The position numbers and the translations under genes were made by a program. A stretch of DNA of 64,000 nucleotides from Sipunculus nudus (taxonomy: Eukaryota; Annelida; Sipuncula; Golfingiida; Sipunculidae): assembly GCA_026874595.1 (NCBI GenBank), contig CM049309.1:69236926-69300925 (forward strand), given 5' to 3'. The notes under the pieces were generated by a model, which was not told the DNA's origin, made no database searches, and saw nothing but the letters and a program-made list of their open reading frames with translations. Positions 11,901-25,167 of this stretch are shown in pieces (position 1 is the stretch's first letter; each line of letters opens with the position of its first letter).

Positions 11901-14900
11901 AATTCAGCTTATTTGACCTTGAAGATCCTGGTTAGGGGCACCATTTTTTGTAACGCATCCATACACCTGTTTGAAACAAGTAGTTTATCAAACTTGAAGA
12001 CAAAACTTGAAAAGTACTTGAAAAGTTATTGGGTTCAGAAAAAAATTATATTTCGGTGAATTTGACCTTGAAGAACAAGGTCAAGGGACCTTGAAAGAAC
12101 AAGGTCAAGGTCACCTATTTTCAAACTCATCTTAGATGAATGGTAGAATCAATATGTTTTTCAAATTTCAGGAAAAAATATGCACCAATTCAAAAGTTAT
12201 TCATTCACAATATATCCTACAGATGTCCATGACTGATGATTACAGATGATGGTACTGAAAACAACATGTCTCCCGGAAAAAAAATATATATAAACAAGGC
12301 CTACAGGCCTAATGCAAACCTGTGCAATGGGATATACATCAGGTATAATGCTTCCATGCTGGACTGTTACCAGTATGTGTTACATGTATATGTACAAAGC
12401 AAGCACTGAAAATTTTTAGTACCTGAGTGCATGCACCAATTACACAAACTTCACTGCTGAAATACTGGCATAGGTGCACACAACACAAAAATGAATTTAA
12501 GTGACACCACCAGCCTTGTGTACGTTAAAGCCATTAAAGATTTATAGACATTAACAATTTCATGCTTCAAACCACTCTTTGACTATGTTCACAGATCCAT
12601 GAAACAACTAGATACAGGTCGCCGAAATTAGAGTTGTACAGTTGAAGTGAGGCATGGATTCAGAGAAGCTTTTTGTAGACCACAGTATGATAAGGGCACT
12701 GATGACCCCCGAACAAAAAAGGATGATGCAGGTTGCCCCACCAATACCTCAATTTTAGATATGACTCATGTGACCAATACTGGTATAAAATTTGGTGATG
12801 ATAGCTCCAGCCGTTTCTGAGATTGTAATTTTAGTATGCTTATTTTGACAGATGATTAAGTTCAACTTCCTGTAACTTGGCCAAAAATCACCAAACTTAA
12901 ACCATTCGAACAAACTTGAGAGAGATTGTTCCAGGAACAGTTTTTGAGAAGAAGGTTTTCAAAGTTTTTTTAGCTTTTTCCCTATAAAATCTAAGAAAAT
13001 GCAGTTAGCCAAAAAATAAGCAAAATTCTATGGTTTTTTAGATGACTAATTTTTTGCATAAAATATGGTGATACTTACTCCTGCTGTTTTCAAGATAGTA
13101 GGGGTTAACATACAGATGATGGACGACGCCACACCATAAGCTCACAGGTTTGCTAATAAATGTGATGACAAAATTACAGTCCTGTCATCATAGGTGTCAC
13201 CAAAATATTCCAAAATGCAACTAATACGAGCATAAGCAATGGATCACCTTTGAATATAAAAAAAAATTATTTGCAGTGATGTCATTTTTGCTTAAAACAT
13301 TTGAAAATTTAAGTGTTTTCTTTATTGTTCATTTTAAACATTACCTTGAAGCATATTTGTTCATTGGAATCAAAATGGAGCCAAATACACTTGCAATCAA
13401 TTTGAAATATATTTGTTTATAAATATATATGCAATCCTTTTATTTTATGAGAATATACAAAAGGTATTATCCAGTGTGAACATCTATCTCTCAGGTTATG
13501 TATTTCCCTGAATTTGCACAAGATGGAACTGATATGCCAAAGCAGCATTACATTGAATAAAGACAAAAACAAGCACCCCATCATAATGTAATGCAACTTA
13601 CTTTTCATCATCATGGGGCTAGACAACCTATTGATTAATATTTTAAACAATTTCATGGAAATCCATCAAATCCCATGGTGACAATATACTGTTGAGGAAT
13701 GTACCAAGGATGCTGCCCACACAATAATATGACCTGTCTTGTATTTAAGCATATGACAAGAAGAGCATCGCAAATGGTGCATAATATGCTTGTCCCATGT
13801 CTTGTGACCTCTGACCTCATTAAATATGAGTGAATTTTGCTGAGGATGTAATTCATGTGAAAACTCCACTGACAAATTTTTATGATGAGTTTCATGTAAA
13901 TCAATCAGATTTTTGGTTGTCCATGACATCCACACCAAAGTCTGGTGACCTCTGACCTTATTCAACATGCATGGATTTAAGCCAGGAATCAGACTAGGTG
14001 AGACATAGTGTTGGTTAATATTTCTGTTGAGTTTTATGAAAATGCATTATGTTCCTAGTAAGTTATAACAGTGACACCAAAAATTAGCCTAGTCAACTCA
14101 GACCTTACTTAACAAATTAATATACATGGATTTTGCCCATAAACAAACTCAGGTGAGATTATCTATTCATAAGAAGTTATGGTGAATTGAATGAAAATCC
14201 GTCAATCCCTGGTAAGTTATCAAGGCAACACTAAAAGTTAAAAAATGGATGGATGGATGGACGGACTTTGGGTATAAACATAGTTCTTCCTAACTATATA
14301 AAAAGTTTAACTTTACCTTAACTCTTCTGACCACAAAGGTAATTCCCCTGTAATCACCAAATTGGACTTTCTCAAAGATGGCCTTGACCCCTTCCACAAG
14401 GGATGCAAAAAGTGATGTGATTTCTTCTCTGGCTCTCTCATTACCCTGCAAAAGACATAAACCATAGGGTGGATTTTAGCAATATGTTTGCTTGAATATT
14501 CACATACAGCAATTTAGGGCTTCTGGTCATAACAAGAGTGGAATCAATCTGAGAATAAAATCTGCAGCAACTTTCTTACCAGCATTCAAAAATGATAATG
14601 TTTGTCAGTGGTACTGAATGTGGTTTTCTCATGCTTCAAGAACAAGATAGGTTGATCTGTGGAACAGACCTGAATTGTCCTCAGCCTCTCATGGAAGTAG
14701 CTGACAAGAAGGTGTTCAATCCCTGTGGGATATTGGAGAGATACTTCTTTAAAGAACAGATGACTGTTATACTAGTAACATTAGGGAGAATTTGCACTGT
14801 TCATTGGCAGAGTAGAAGGGTATACTACCTGACCCGGCCCTAAAGGTGTGACTTTCAAGTTTGTTGCACATTGATAGCCATGTGCAAGATCCTTGTGGGC

Positions 14901-17900
14901 CACTCAAAAACAGACTTATCAAGCAGTTTGTGGCCTGTGTAAATGTATATATCATTAAATGGACATATCTTGAAATGTACATGTCATGAAATGTGCATAT
15001 CATTAAATGTACATATCATTTAATGTACATATCATTAAATGTATATAGCATTAAATGTACAAATCATTACATGTACAAATCATTACATGTATATATTATT
15101 AACTGTACATATCATGAAATGTACATATCATGAAATGTACATATCATTAAATGTACATATCATTGAATGTACAGAACATTAAATATACATATAATTAAAT
15201 GTACTTATCATTAAATATACATATCATTTTATGTACATATCATTAAATGTACATATCATTAAATGTACATATCATAAAATGTACATATCATAAAATGTAC
15301 ATATCATGAAATATACATATCATTAATATACATATCATTAAATGTACATATCATTAAATGTATATTTCATTAAATGTACATAACATTAAATGTATATAAC
15401 ATTACATGAATATATCTTGAAATGTACATATAATGTACATATCATTAAATGTATATATCATTATATGTATACATCATAAAATGTACATATCATTAAATGT
15501 TCATATCATTCATTGTACATATCATTAAACGTATATACATATCATGAAATGTACATATCATTAAGTTTATAGATCATTACATGTATATATCATTAAATGT
15601 ACTTATCATTACATGTGCATATTATTATATGTATATATCATTACATGTACATACAATTACATGTATAGATCTGTAACTCACATATCCCAGGCCAGCAGGA
15701 TCCTGATTTGGCTTGTTTACCATCCTCTCCCATAAAAGTGTATCTGACTGAAGATTCAGTGAACATGCAGTTCTTTTCGGCACAGTTGCCCTTCGGTGAC
15801 GCTCAAATGGGGTATAAATGTTTTCAGCTTCCCTCTCAATGTGACGCTTCACTCTTTCCTCCATCTGAATGTTTCAAACATTTCCGTAAATGAAACATTC
15901 AATGAATTAAGCAAGACTAGCATTATACCCATAATTTTGACATGCCAACTGTGAGTTATAGTTTGTATGCAAAATAGGGGACCCATGAGTGGTTTTGAGA
16001 AACTGGAAAATTTAAAGCTGTCAGGGTTCGACAAGGGGACATGACAAGAAAGTACTCTGAGGACAGCATCCAGGGGAGAGTCTATCTGCAGAGAGAGTTT
16101 GTAGACAAGGGGACATGCATTCGTCAAGTTTAGAGGGGAATAATGTTTTTTTTTTTCCACACCCAAATCCTCATATCACAGTAGGATATACTGTGAAATT
16201 CATGACACAAGCCACGAGGTGAACTGTTGTAAATACATTAACATTTTTTGGCAGTAAGCTTCTTCAAATTTTGTAGGGAGTTTATATGAATAACTGTCCC
16301 CTGAAACATCCAAAGCACCAGGGTTGTGGGTACCTGTGATGAAACACTCTCCTAACATCATCAAAATTTAAGGCAAAAGCTGGCATCATTTGATGAATAT
16401 TTTAATATATCAGTCAATGCCAGTGTCTTATTTCAAATATAACATTACATGGATGTTCTGTGGTGTTATATCACAGCTACAGATAAATATATATTATCCT
16501 AAAATGTGTGGCTACTTTTGGAGTACCGGTACAATGCAGCTAAAAAATCAAGGAAATATAGGCTGAAGTGTGTCAAACAGTTGTGTGTATTAGTGGGTGT
16601 TACACGTGTGTGAAGGAAACCATGAAAGTAAGCTAATAAAACTAAGTAAACAAAATAAAATATTTTTTGCAGAAAGTGTCAGAATGTTGATGCAATGAAA
16701 CATGAAACCTGAACCTGCAGAACAGCTTAGAACTGCAAGATCTGACTCTGTATTGATTTTTTTATAATGAATAACTACAACTCAGAAACAACTCTGCATG
16801 GGCTGCTTCATATATATATCATGTTAGCCAGTAGAGAAATACAAACTAAATACAACCTGAGGCTTCTAAACAACACTCTCCAAAACCATAGTACATGTGT
16901 ATATGTCAAGGCCCAGATCCCAATCTGGACCAATTGCTGATTGATCCAGAACAGATCCTGATCAGGGTTAAGGTTGGACCAAATCCCTATAAGGAACTGG
17001 TCTGGACCTTTCGCCGATTGGTCCAGATTGGTATCTGGGCCTTGACGTATACATACAATACAATAAGATATATATTCCTTACGTATTGACTTTTCATTTT
17101 CTTATTGATGCTTTTGATTGATTTCATTCTCCAACTTACATGAGCATATGATGAAAAATACATGGTTTTGTACTAGTAGCATCATGTGTCTCATCTGACT
17201 ACAGATGATTCATGAATACTTTTCACAAATCAGTTTGGTATATAAATGAATGTGGAAACATAATTAGTTACATCAACCTCCAGTAGAGGTCACTGTAATG
17301 TTACAAGGTAAAGTTTTTAAACTCTGACGCACTTGCTGAGTCATACTGCACTCGCTGTACCAATACATACAAGTCTCTAATATATGAATGATAAAAAGAA
17401 ATTTCCATTTTCCCATTACAAGTTCTAGATATTGTATAACAGGTCAGCTTAATGAAATATTCTCCTATTTTTAAACAGAATGACAAAGTGTCATTAATGA
17501 ATTACACAACACAGTAATGTATCAGATTCTTATATGGTGTACTAAACTAATACAGATATAAGATACATGCCCTACATTATATAAAAACATAATATTAGTA
17601 GGTCATCTGACAACTGCAGAAGACAGTGAATCCCTGGTATCCGAATTTAAAGAAGTTCTCTAAATATTTGAATAAAACTTGTTATATATACTTTATATTA
17701 AAATATCACTTAACAGATGACACATAAACCCTGATATTAGCACAATACTGAAAGATCACAGTTGCAACACTGGTGACAACATACTCAAGTATTTACACAT
17801 GGTAATACTTGGTTCATGTTATTCACAGGGATGAACCCTTAGTTCAGCTAGGCTGAGACAGGTGGCACTCTCCACCTCATTATGTTAGTTCTGGGTCTGA

Positions 17901-20900
17901 AAGTCACTTAAAATGACTTAAAATACAACATCTGACCTACCTGTACAGGTGTTGCTGACTTCTGGATGCTTTCCATCCATTCTCTGACATCAGGGCTGGC
18001 AGAGCCACACGTACCCTGGTTCTCAGCTTCTCTTTTCAACCTGTCAAGTAACAAAGTAGAACAAATAATGTATTTTAAAGTTAATATATCACTTATGTTA
18101 TACTCTGTGTTGCCTTCAAAGACATATTACCTGTAACTTTTCACTTACCTACCAGCCTGTTGGATCAAATATACTCCATTTTAATCTCCAATTTATAAAT
18201 TCTATAACATTTAAATACTCTGAAGGTGCCATTAACAGCATTGGACAGGCAACAATATTAACATTATGCCCGTTTTGTGTGGGTTATGACAGGATAGATT
18301 TCAACATAAAGCTGTTTGTATAACCTGTTATACCTGTGTGGATTATGATGCTAAGGATTTTGACATTACCGTAAAATCTCCACTTAAAACCGCACTTCCC
18401 ATTAAAACCGCACCCAGACTTCGCCGAAATTCCAGGCGAGACATCGCGAGGGGCTCAAATACTAAGAACCCCCCTTTAAAACCGCACCAACTTTCGCTAC
18501 GGAATGATTTGACAAAAGACACAATCAAGCTATCATCTAGAAATGAACACGCTTAGGTTGCGACTCGGCCATTCCTGTCCACTTTTAAATTCCTTGGGCA
18601 TTTTATTTAAACACATCAAAACACTTTTTTGCAGAGTCACTCAAGCATGAAGTTTGGGAAGACGTAAGGGCCGATGAATCTCTGCCTGTTTATACAGATT
18701 TTATATTACGTGCCGTATTCTTGTTTGCTACCAATTTGTCATTATATTTTGAAAAAAAATATTCTGCTGATCCATTTCAAGTCACTGTATATTTTAATTC
18801 TAAAAATTTTTGATGAAAACTCCATTTTCTGGAATTACTCGGAAGATTCAAATCATTTTCATACCGGTTACTTCGGTATTATCATCGTCACATCGTACGT
18901 TGACATCGCTCCAAGTCACAATTTGCTGGCGCGTTTGAATACATCGCTGGTCAACTTAACTAAATATCAAAGTAATTGAAGTTACCTTGTCGAGATACGC
19001 ACGTATAGGAAACATGACGCTTGATAACGAGTGATTTTAAGGTAAAATTAAAGTGGCCAGTCGGGGTAAGCAAGTTTTTTTTTCCTGAAGAAAGTTTCCG
19101 TGTAGGGATCCATTTTGTCAATGCAGTGTTCACGCAAGGCACGCTGGGACGAAATAGGTGGCTGTTCTGTTTACCACCCACCGCGTAGAGCCGTTCAAAA
19201 TATTCTTAGCAGAATACAGGGGCATTTCAGCACATGGCGGCACTCAAACTTGATTTTAAAACGATCGTCTGCCATTGTGTGACTCTTAACGATGTCAGCT
19301 TTTTATTCATTTTACTTTTTAAACAAACAATCATTGCTAAATAATGCCGCAAATGTGTTTAAAGTAGGCATTTATTTCATTTTGCTTGACCATGCCCAAC
19401 GAAGTGGGCCGCTGTGTGTTACAGCAGGGTTGTTGTTAACATATATTGGTGACAATTACCAAAATTTTATAACAAGTTATATATCACACGAAAACTAATC
19501 AGCAATATTTAATTTATAAATAACAAATAATCGTAAATAATACTTTTACACACGGCTCCCATGCATGTGAGACTGCTGCTTAGAACGGCCTTCGAAAGTT
19601 GCAATATTATTGCCCACTCGCTGGCCCCAAAACGATGTCTGTCAGGAAGATATTCAGGAAACCCTTCTAGTATAAACCGCACAGTGCTTTCAGGAAATCA
19701 ACCTGATTTCAAGATTTTGAATTTCTTGATTAAACCGCGGTTTTAAGTGGAGATTTTACGGTAAGCCATGTAGTATATAACCTGTTATACCTAAGTGGGT
19801 AATGATGGTATGGACTTTGACAATAAACCCTGGATAAAACCAGTTATAACTGTGTGGGTTATGAGAATATGGATTTTGACATTAAGCCATGTAGATAACC
19901 TGTTATACCTATGTGGGTTATGATGGTGTGGATTTTGACATTAAGCCATGTAGATAACCTGTTATACCTGTGTGGGTTATGATGGTGTGGATTTTTATAT
20001 GAATCCCTCATTATAACCTGTTATACCTGTCTGGGTTATGATGACATGGATTTTGACATTAAGCCCTGTATTTAACCTGTTATACCTGTGTGGATTATGA
20101 TGGTATGGATGTTGACATTAAGCCATGTAGATAACCTGTTATACCTGTGTGGGTCGTGATGGTGTGGATTTTGACATTTAGCATTGTATATAACCTGTTA
20201 TACCTATGTGGGTTATGATGGTGTGGATTTTGACATTAAGCCCTGTAGATAACCTGTTATAACTGTGAGGGTTATGATGGTGTGGATTTTGACATTAAGC
20301 CCTGTATATAACCTGTTATACCTGTGTGGGTTATGAGAGTATGGATTTTGACATTAAGCCCTGTAGATAACCTGTTATACCTGTGTGGGTTATGATCCAC
20401 ATCTTCTCCTTTATAAATAATGGATGGAAATGACGGGTTCCTGAAGTGATGGTCTGCCCGTTCAATGTAATATGTCTGGGTAGGTGTGGATACTCGTCCT
20501 GCAAAGCTGCCATTAATTATGGACCCAAACACTCGGGAGCCGGGCTGACCTGGAAAACAGCAATTTTACCTACAGGAGGGGCCTCATTATGTACGCTATG
20601 AATGAATGATAGCAGAAACAAGTCTACATTTGGGGTAATGAATCTTGTAATGTGTTGTCACCTCTGCATGCAACAAAGTCTCACTCTGATGATACATCTA
20701 CTATAAGACTGATGCACCATCTGTGGACACCTGTTACAAAATCTCACAAGTATCTGTCATGGCTTGTTAAGTGACAAGATAGATTGATCAATTCACAGCA
20801 AGCAATGGCAACCAGGACTTCCTCATTAATGTCAGTGATACCACTTCTGTATGTCAGTGTCATCTTGTGTTCATTATGTGAAACATATAAATTCTGAAAG

Positions 20901-23900
20901 AGTGAGTAGTTCATACTGGATAATAATTAATTCCTATGTCTATACTCATAAAAGAAAATGATGTACTACAAACATGGTTAGCAACATGGACACTGTTTGA
21001 TGTAACATTCAGTGTAAACAAGAAATATTTACAACATGAAAGTTTGATTGCATGGTGACATAGAAAGGCTAAACTTACATTACCATGAATAACAATTTAA
21101 TCATATTTCAATGGACACCACTTTAAAAAGGCAAATTTTTAAGCTTTTGTAGAATACTTTTACCTCAACTAGTGATACTGGCATAAGATACGGACCTGCA
21201 CATGTTAGAGACTCTGCTCAAAATAATATCACTCAAAATTCATGAAATAATCTCCTTCAGTGCTTTGTACATACACATAAAAGACTGATGTGAAGACTTT
21301 TTGGGATCTCTGATAGACACTCAATTTCAATGACTTTGAATATATGGGAAAATCTCTCTGGACTGGTACCTTAATAGCAGTAGTGCATCTAGAGGAGAGA
21401 TCCAAAGGATCCCCTTTCATCTTCCCCCTTTTGAGACCCAACATGCTTTTTTTGGGGGGGGGGGGGGAGGGGGTTTCAAACCAATTTTTCCAGCTTGGAT
21501 TGCCCACCTCCCCCTTTCTGGGCAAAAGACTTTTTTTAAAGGATTTCTTTTTAGTCTTGCTGGGTTGGGCCTTCCCCTTTCAACAAGGGACCCATGGGTC
21601 ACGGTGCTCAGCTGAAGTTTGAAATATTTGCAAATGCAAAATATTCTATTGTAATGTTTTTCATTTATATAAGAATATGAGAAGCTAAGGGGAAAGGGGC
21701 CCTCCTACTTGGTTATAGTAAAGTTCTAAATATATGATTGCAAACTAATACTCTGACAAGACTGTCATGAAGAAAAACAGTAAAAGTTTTGAGATACTGT
21801 GATGCATATGAAAATTTATAGAGGGACAGGCAAGTGGACAGAATGGACTAATACCTTTATTTCACTTTCATGGGAATAATGCATTTAAGTTTATATATAA
21901 GCCTATTTTTTAGCATATCCACTTTTTCCATTAAAAGTTTTTATCTGAATAATTTTTTTTTATTTATAAGTTTTATAAATTTTTAATAAAAAACTGAAAT
22001 ATAAGATAAAATATTAGAATTGTTACAATCATTATATATCCAGGGTGTAGCTCATATTGGGTCATATTATGCATACACATATATTTTATTATTTTTAAAT
22101 CACAAATCTTTAAACAAAATTTAAAAGAAAATAATGCCACAACATGGCATCTACAAGATTATTCCTTGAATCACTATTAACAAGTTTTGCACATTGGAGT
22201 TTTCAGTACAAGCTTAATTTTATTCACTGAAATGAAATAAAATATTCAGTAAATTTGATAAAAATAAAACATCTTTTCAAATAAAGTATACACACTGTTG
22301 GTTGAATGAGGGACAAACAATATCATTGTGCTAATTACTATCTCAGCTTTAATTTATTACTGGAATTAACAGTCAATTTCACACCTGGTGAAGTTTTTAC
22401 TCTTCTGAAGTAAGGAATTACTTATCTGATGAACATCCACACTTTCATAGCAATACACCACTTTGTGGACACAATTAAATGTGCACTTTAATCATTGTAA
22501 CCCTGGTGGTACAATACAAAATTTAAAATGCAGCATAGCCTGGAATAAGAATGAATCAAATACAGAAAATAATAACATATTAACAACTAGACATTTCTTG
22601 GCACCGCAGGTGCCAGAGTATCCCCAGACATAGTAGGCCCCCACCCCCTTTATAAATAGACCCCCATTTTTAGCAGCATATACTGACACTTGGCATATTC
22701 ATTGTTTCTTCCATCTAACAATCCACAATCTTGTTAAAGATGTTGGTCCTGTGACCTTGATCTTTTTAAAGATGTGTCCTGTGACCTTGACCTGTGACCT
22801 CATGACCCCAAAATCAAATCTGGTCTTGCTTTTCCAATGGGACATATGCAAGTTAAGTTTGAAATCTATACATCAATAAAGCAGGAATTATCACCCAGAA
22901 ACTAATTTTTGGACAGATGGCTCCTGTGACCTTCACCTTTGACCTTGTGACCTAAAAATTGATAGTGTTCTTCCTCTCTTGGCAGGAGAACTATATGTGC
23001 AAGATGAAAGATCTGAGATGAAATGTTTGGATGAAAATGCATCCACATCTTTTTAAAGATGTGTCCTGTGACCTTGACCTTTGACCTCATCAGCCCAAAA
23101 TCAATTTGGGTCTTGCTTTTCCAATGGGACATATACAAGTCAAGTTTGAAATCCATACATCAATAAAAGCAGGAATTATCATCCAGAAACTAATTTTTGG
23201 ACAGATGGCTCCTGTGACCTTCACCTTTGACCTTGTGACCTCACAATTGATAGGGGTCTTCCACTCTTGGCAGGTGAACTATATATGCAAGAGGAAAGAT
23301 CTGAGATGAATTGTTTGGCTGAAAATGCATCCACAATCTTTTTAAAAAGGTTTCCTGTGACCTTGACCTTTGACCTCATGACCCCAAAATCAATTCAGGT
23401 CTTGCTTTTCTTATGGGTCAAATTCAAGTCAAGTTTGAAATCCATACATCAATAAAAGAAGGAATTATCATCCAGAAACTAATTTTTGGACAGATGGCTC
23501 CTGTGACCTTCACCTTTGACATTGTGACCTCAAAATTGATAGGGTTCTTCCTCTCTTGGCAGGTGAACTATATGTGCAAGATGAAAGATCTGAGATGAAA
23601 TGTTTGGCTGAAAATGCATCCACATCTTTTTAAAGGTGTGTCCTGTGACCTTGACCTTTGACCTCATAACCTCAAAATCAATTTGGGTCTTGCTTTTCCA
23701 ATGGGACATATACAAGTCAAGTTTGAAATCCATACATCAATAAAAGCAGGAATTATCATCCAGAAACTAATTTTTTGACAGATGGCTCCTGTGGCCTTCA
23801 CCTATGACCTTGTGACCTCAAAATAGATAGGGTTCTTCCTCTCTTGGCAGGTGAACTATATGTGCAAGATGAAAGATATGAGATGAAATGTTTTGCTGAA

Positions 23901-25135
23901 AATGCATCCACATCTTTTTAAAAGGTGTGTCCTGTGACCTTGACCTTTGACCTCATAACCCCAAAATCAATTTGGGTCTTGCTTTTCCAATGGGACATAT
24001 ACAAGTCAAGTTTGAAATCCATACATCAATAAAAGCAGGAATTATCATCCAGAAACTAATTTTTGGACAGATGGCTCCTGTGACCTTCACCTTTGACCTT
24101 GTGACCTCAAAACTGATAGGGGTCTTCCTCTATTGGCAGATGACTTACATGTGCAAGATGAAAGGTCTGAGATGAAATGTTTGGCTGAAAATGCATCCAC
24201 AATCTTTTTAAAGATGTGTCCTGTGACCTTGACCTTTGACCTCATGACCCCAAAATCAATTGGAGTCTTGCTTTTTCAATGGGACATATATAAGTCAAGT
24301 TTGAAATCAATACATCAATAAAAGCAGGAATTATCATCCAGAAACTAATTTTTGGACAGATAGCTCCTGTGGCCTTGACCTTTGACCTTGTGACCCCAAA
24401 ATTTATATGGATCATCCACTACTGGCAAGTGAGCTATATATTCAAGATGGAAGACCTAAGATGAAAGTTTGGCTTTAAATGCATCCACAGTATCTTTTAA
24501 AATGCCAGTCCAGTGACCTTGACCTTTGAACTCATGACCCTAGAACCTATAGGGTTCTTACTTTAGTGGTGGGCCATACATAAGTCATGTTTGAAATCCA
24601 TATGGCTATCAACATTGGAGATATCATAAGAGGTGTGTGATTTTCACCATATATGGCAATATTCAAGGTCAAGGCCACTATCATAGGAAAGGTCATGACC
24701 CCAATTTAAATAAACATCATCCCATAACCCATACCTATGTATATGCATAATATAAAAGAAATCTGTCCATTAGTTTTTGACTTATAATGCTCACAGTACT
24801 GTAAGGTGGCAATTTTGGGGGTATTAAACGGCACAAAAACAAGTAAAGAATAATAGGTGGCGCCACCAGTTTCTGGAACAAGACAACCCTATCCATGATC
24901 TTCCATCAACTTGATTTTGGGATAAATCCATGCAAGATTTCTTGAGATATTAAAGAATTTGTGTGATTTTCCCCAAAATTGGACCTATTCAAGGTCAAGG
25001 ACACTCTCCTAGTAAAGGTCATGACCTCATTTTAAATAGGCGTCGTCCTCTTGCCCATATCTATACATATACCAAGTTTGGTAAAGTTCCGTGAAATATT
25101 TTTTGGGTTATCGCGCCAACAAGATTTATATACGG

Positions 25136-25167
<32 letters not shown>

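Noticed and set aside
14941..15672. Possible CRISPR array
   Set aside because: A continuous 18-bp tandem repeat with no spacers, in animal intron sequence.
18674..18979. 101-codon ORF as a transposase
   Set aside because: Hydrophobic AT-rich translation with no DDE/DDD or HTH pattern; the element is called non-autonomous.
20272..20532. Exon b extended to an in-frame stop as an alternative protein end
   Set aside because: The extension is the translated minisatellite; a good donor at 20381 and exact phase match to exon c support splicing there.
22902..24321. Repeated 60-85 codon ORFs ([17 protein letters not shown] type)
   Set aside because: Generated by the 289-bp satellite; each copy breaks at unrelated positions.
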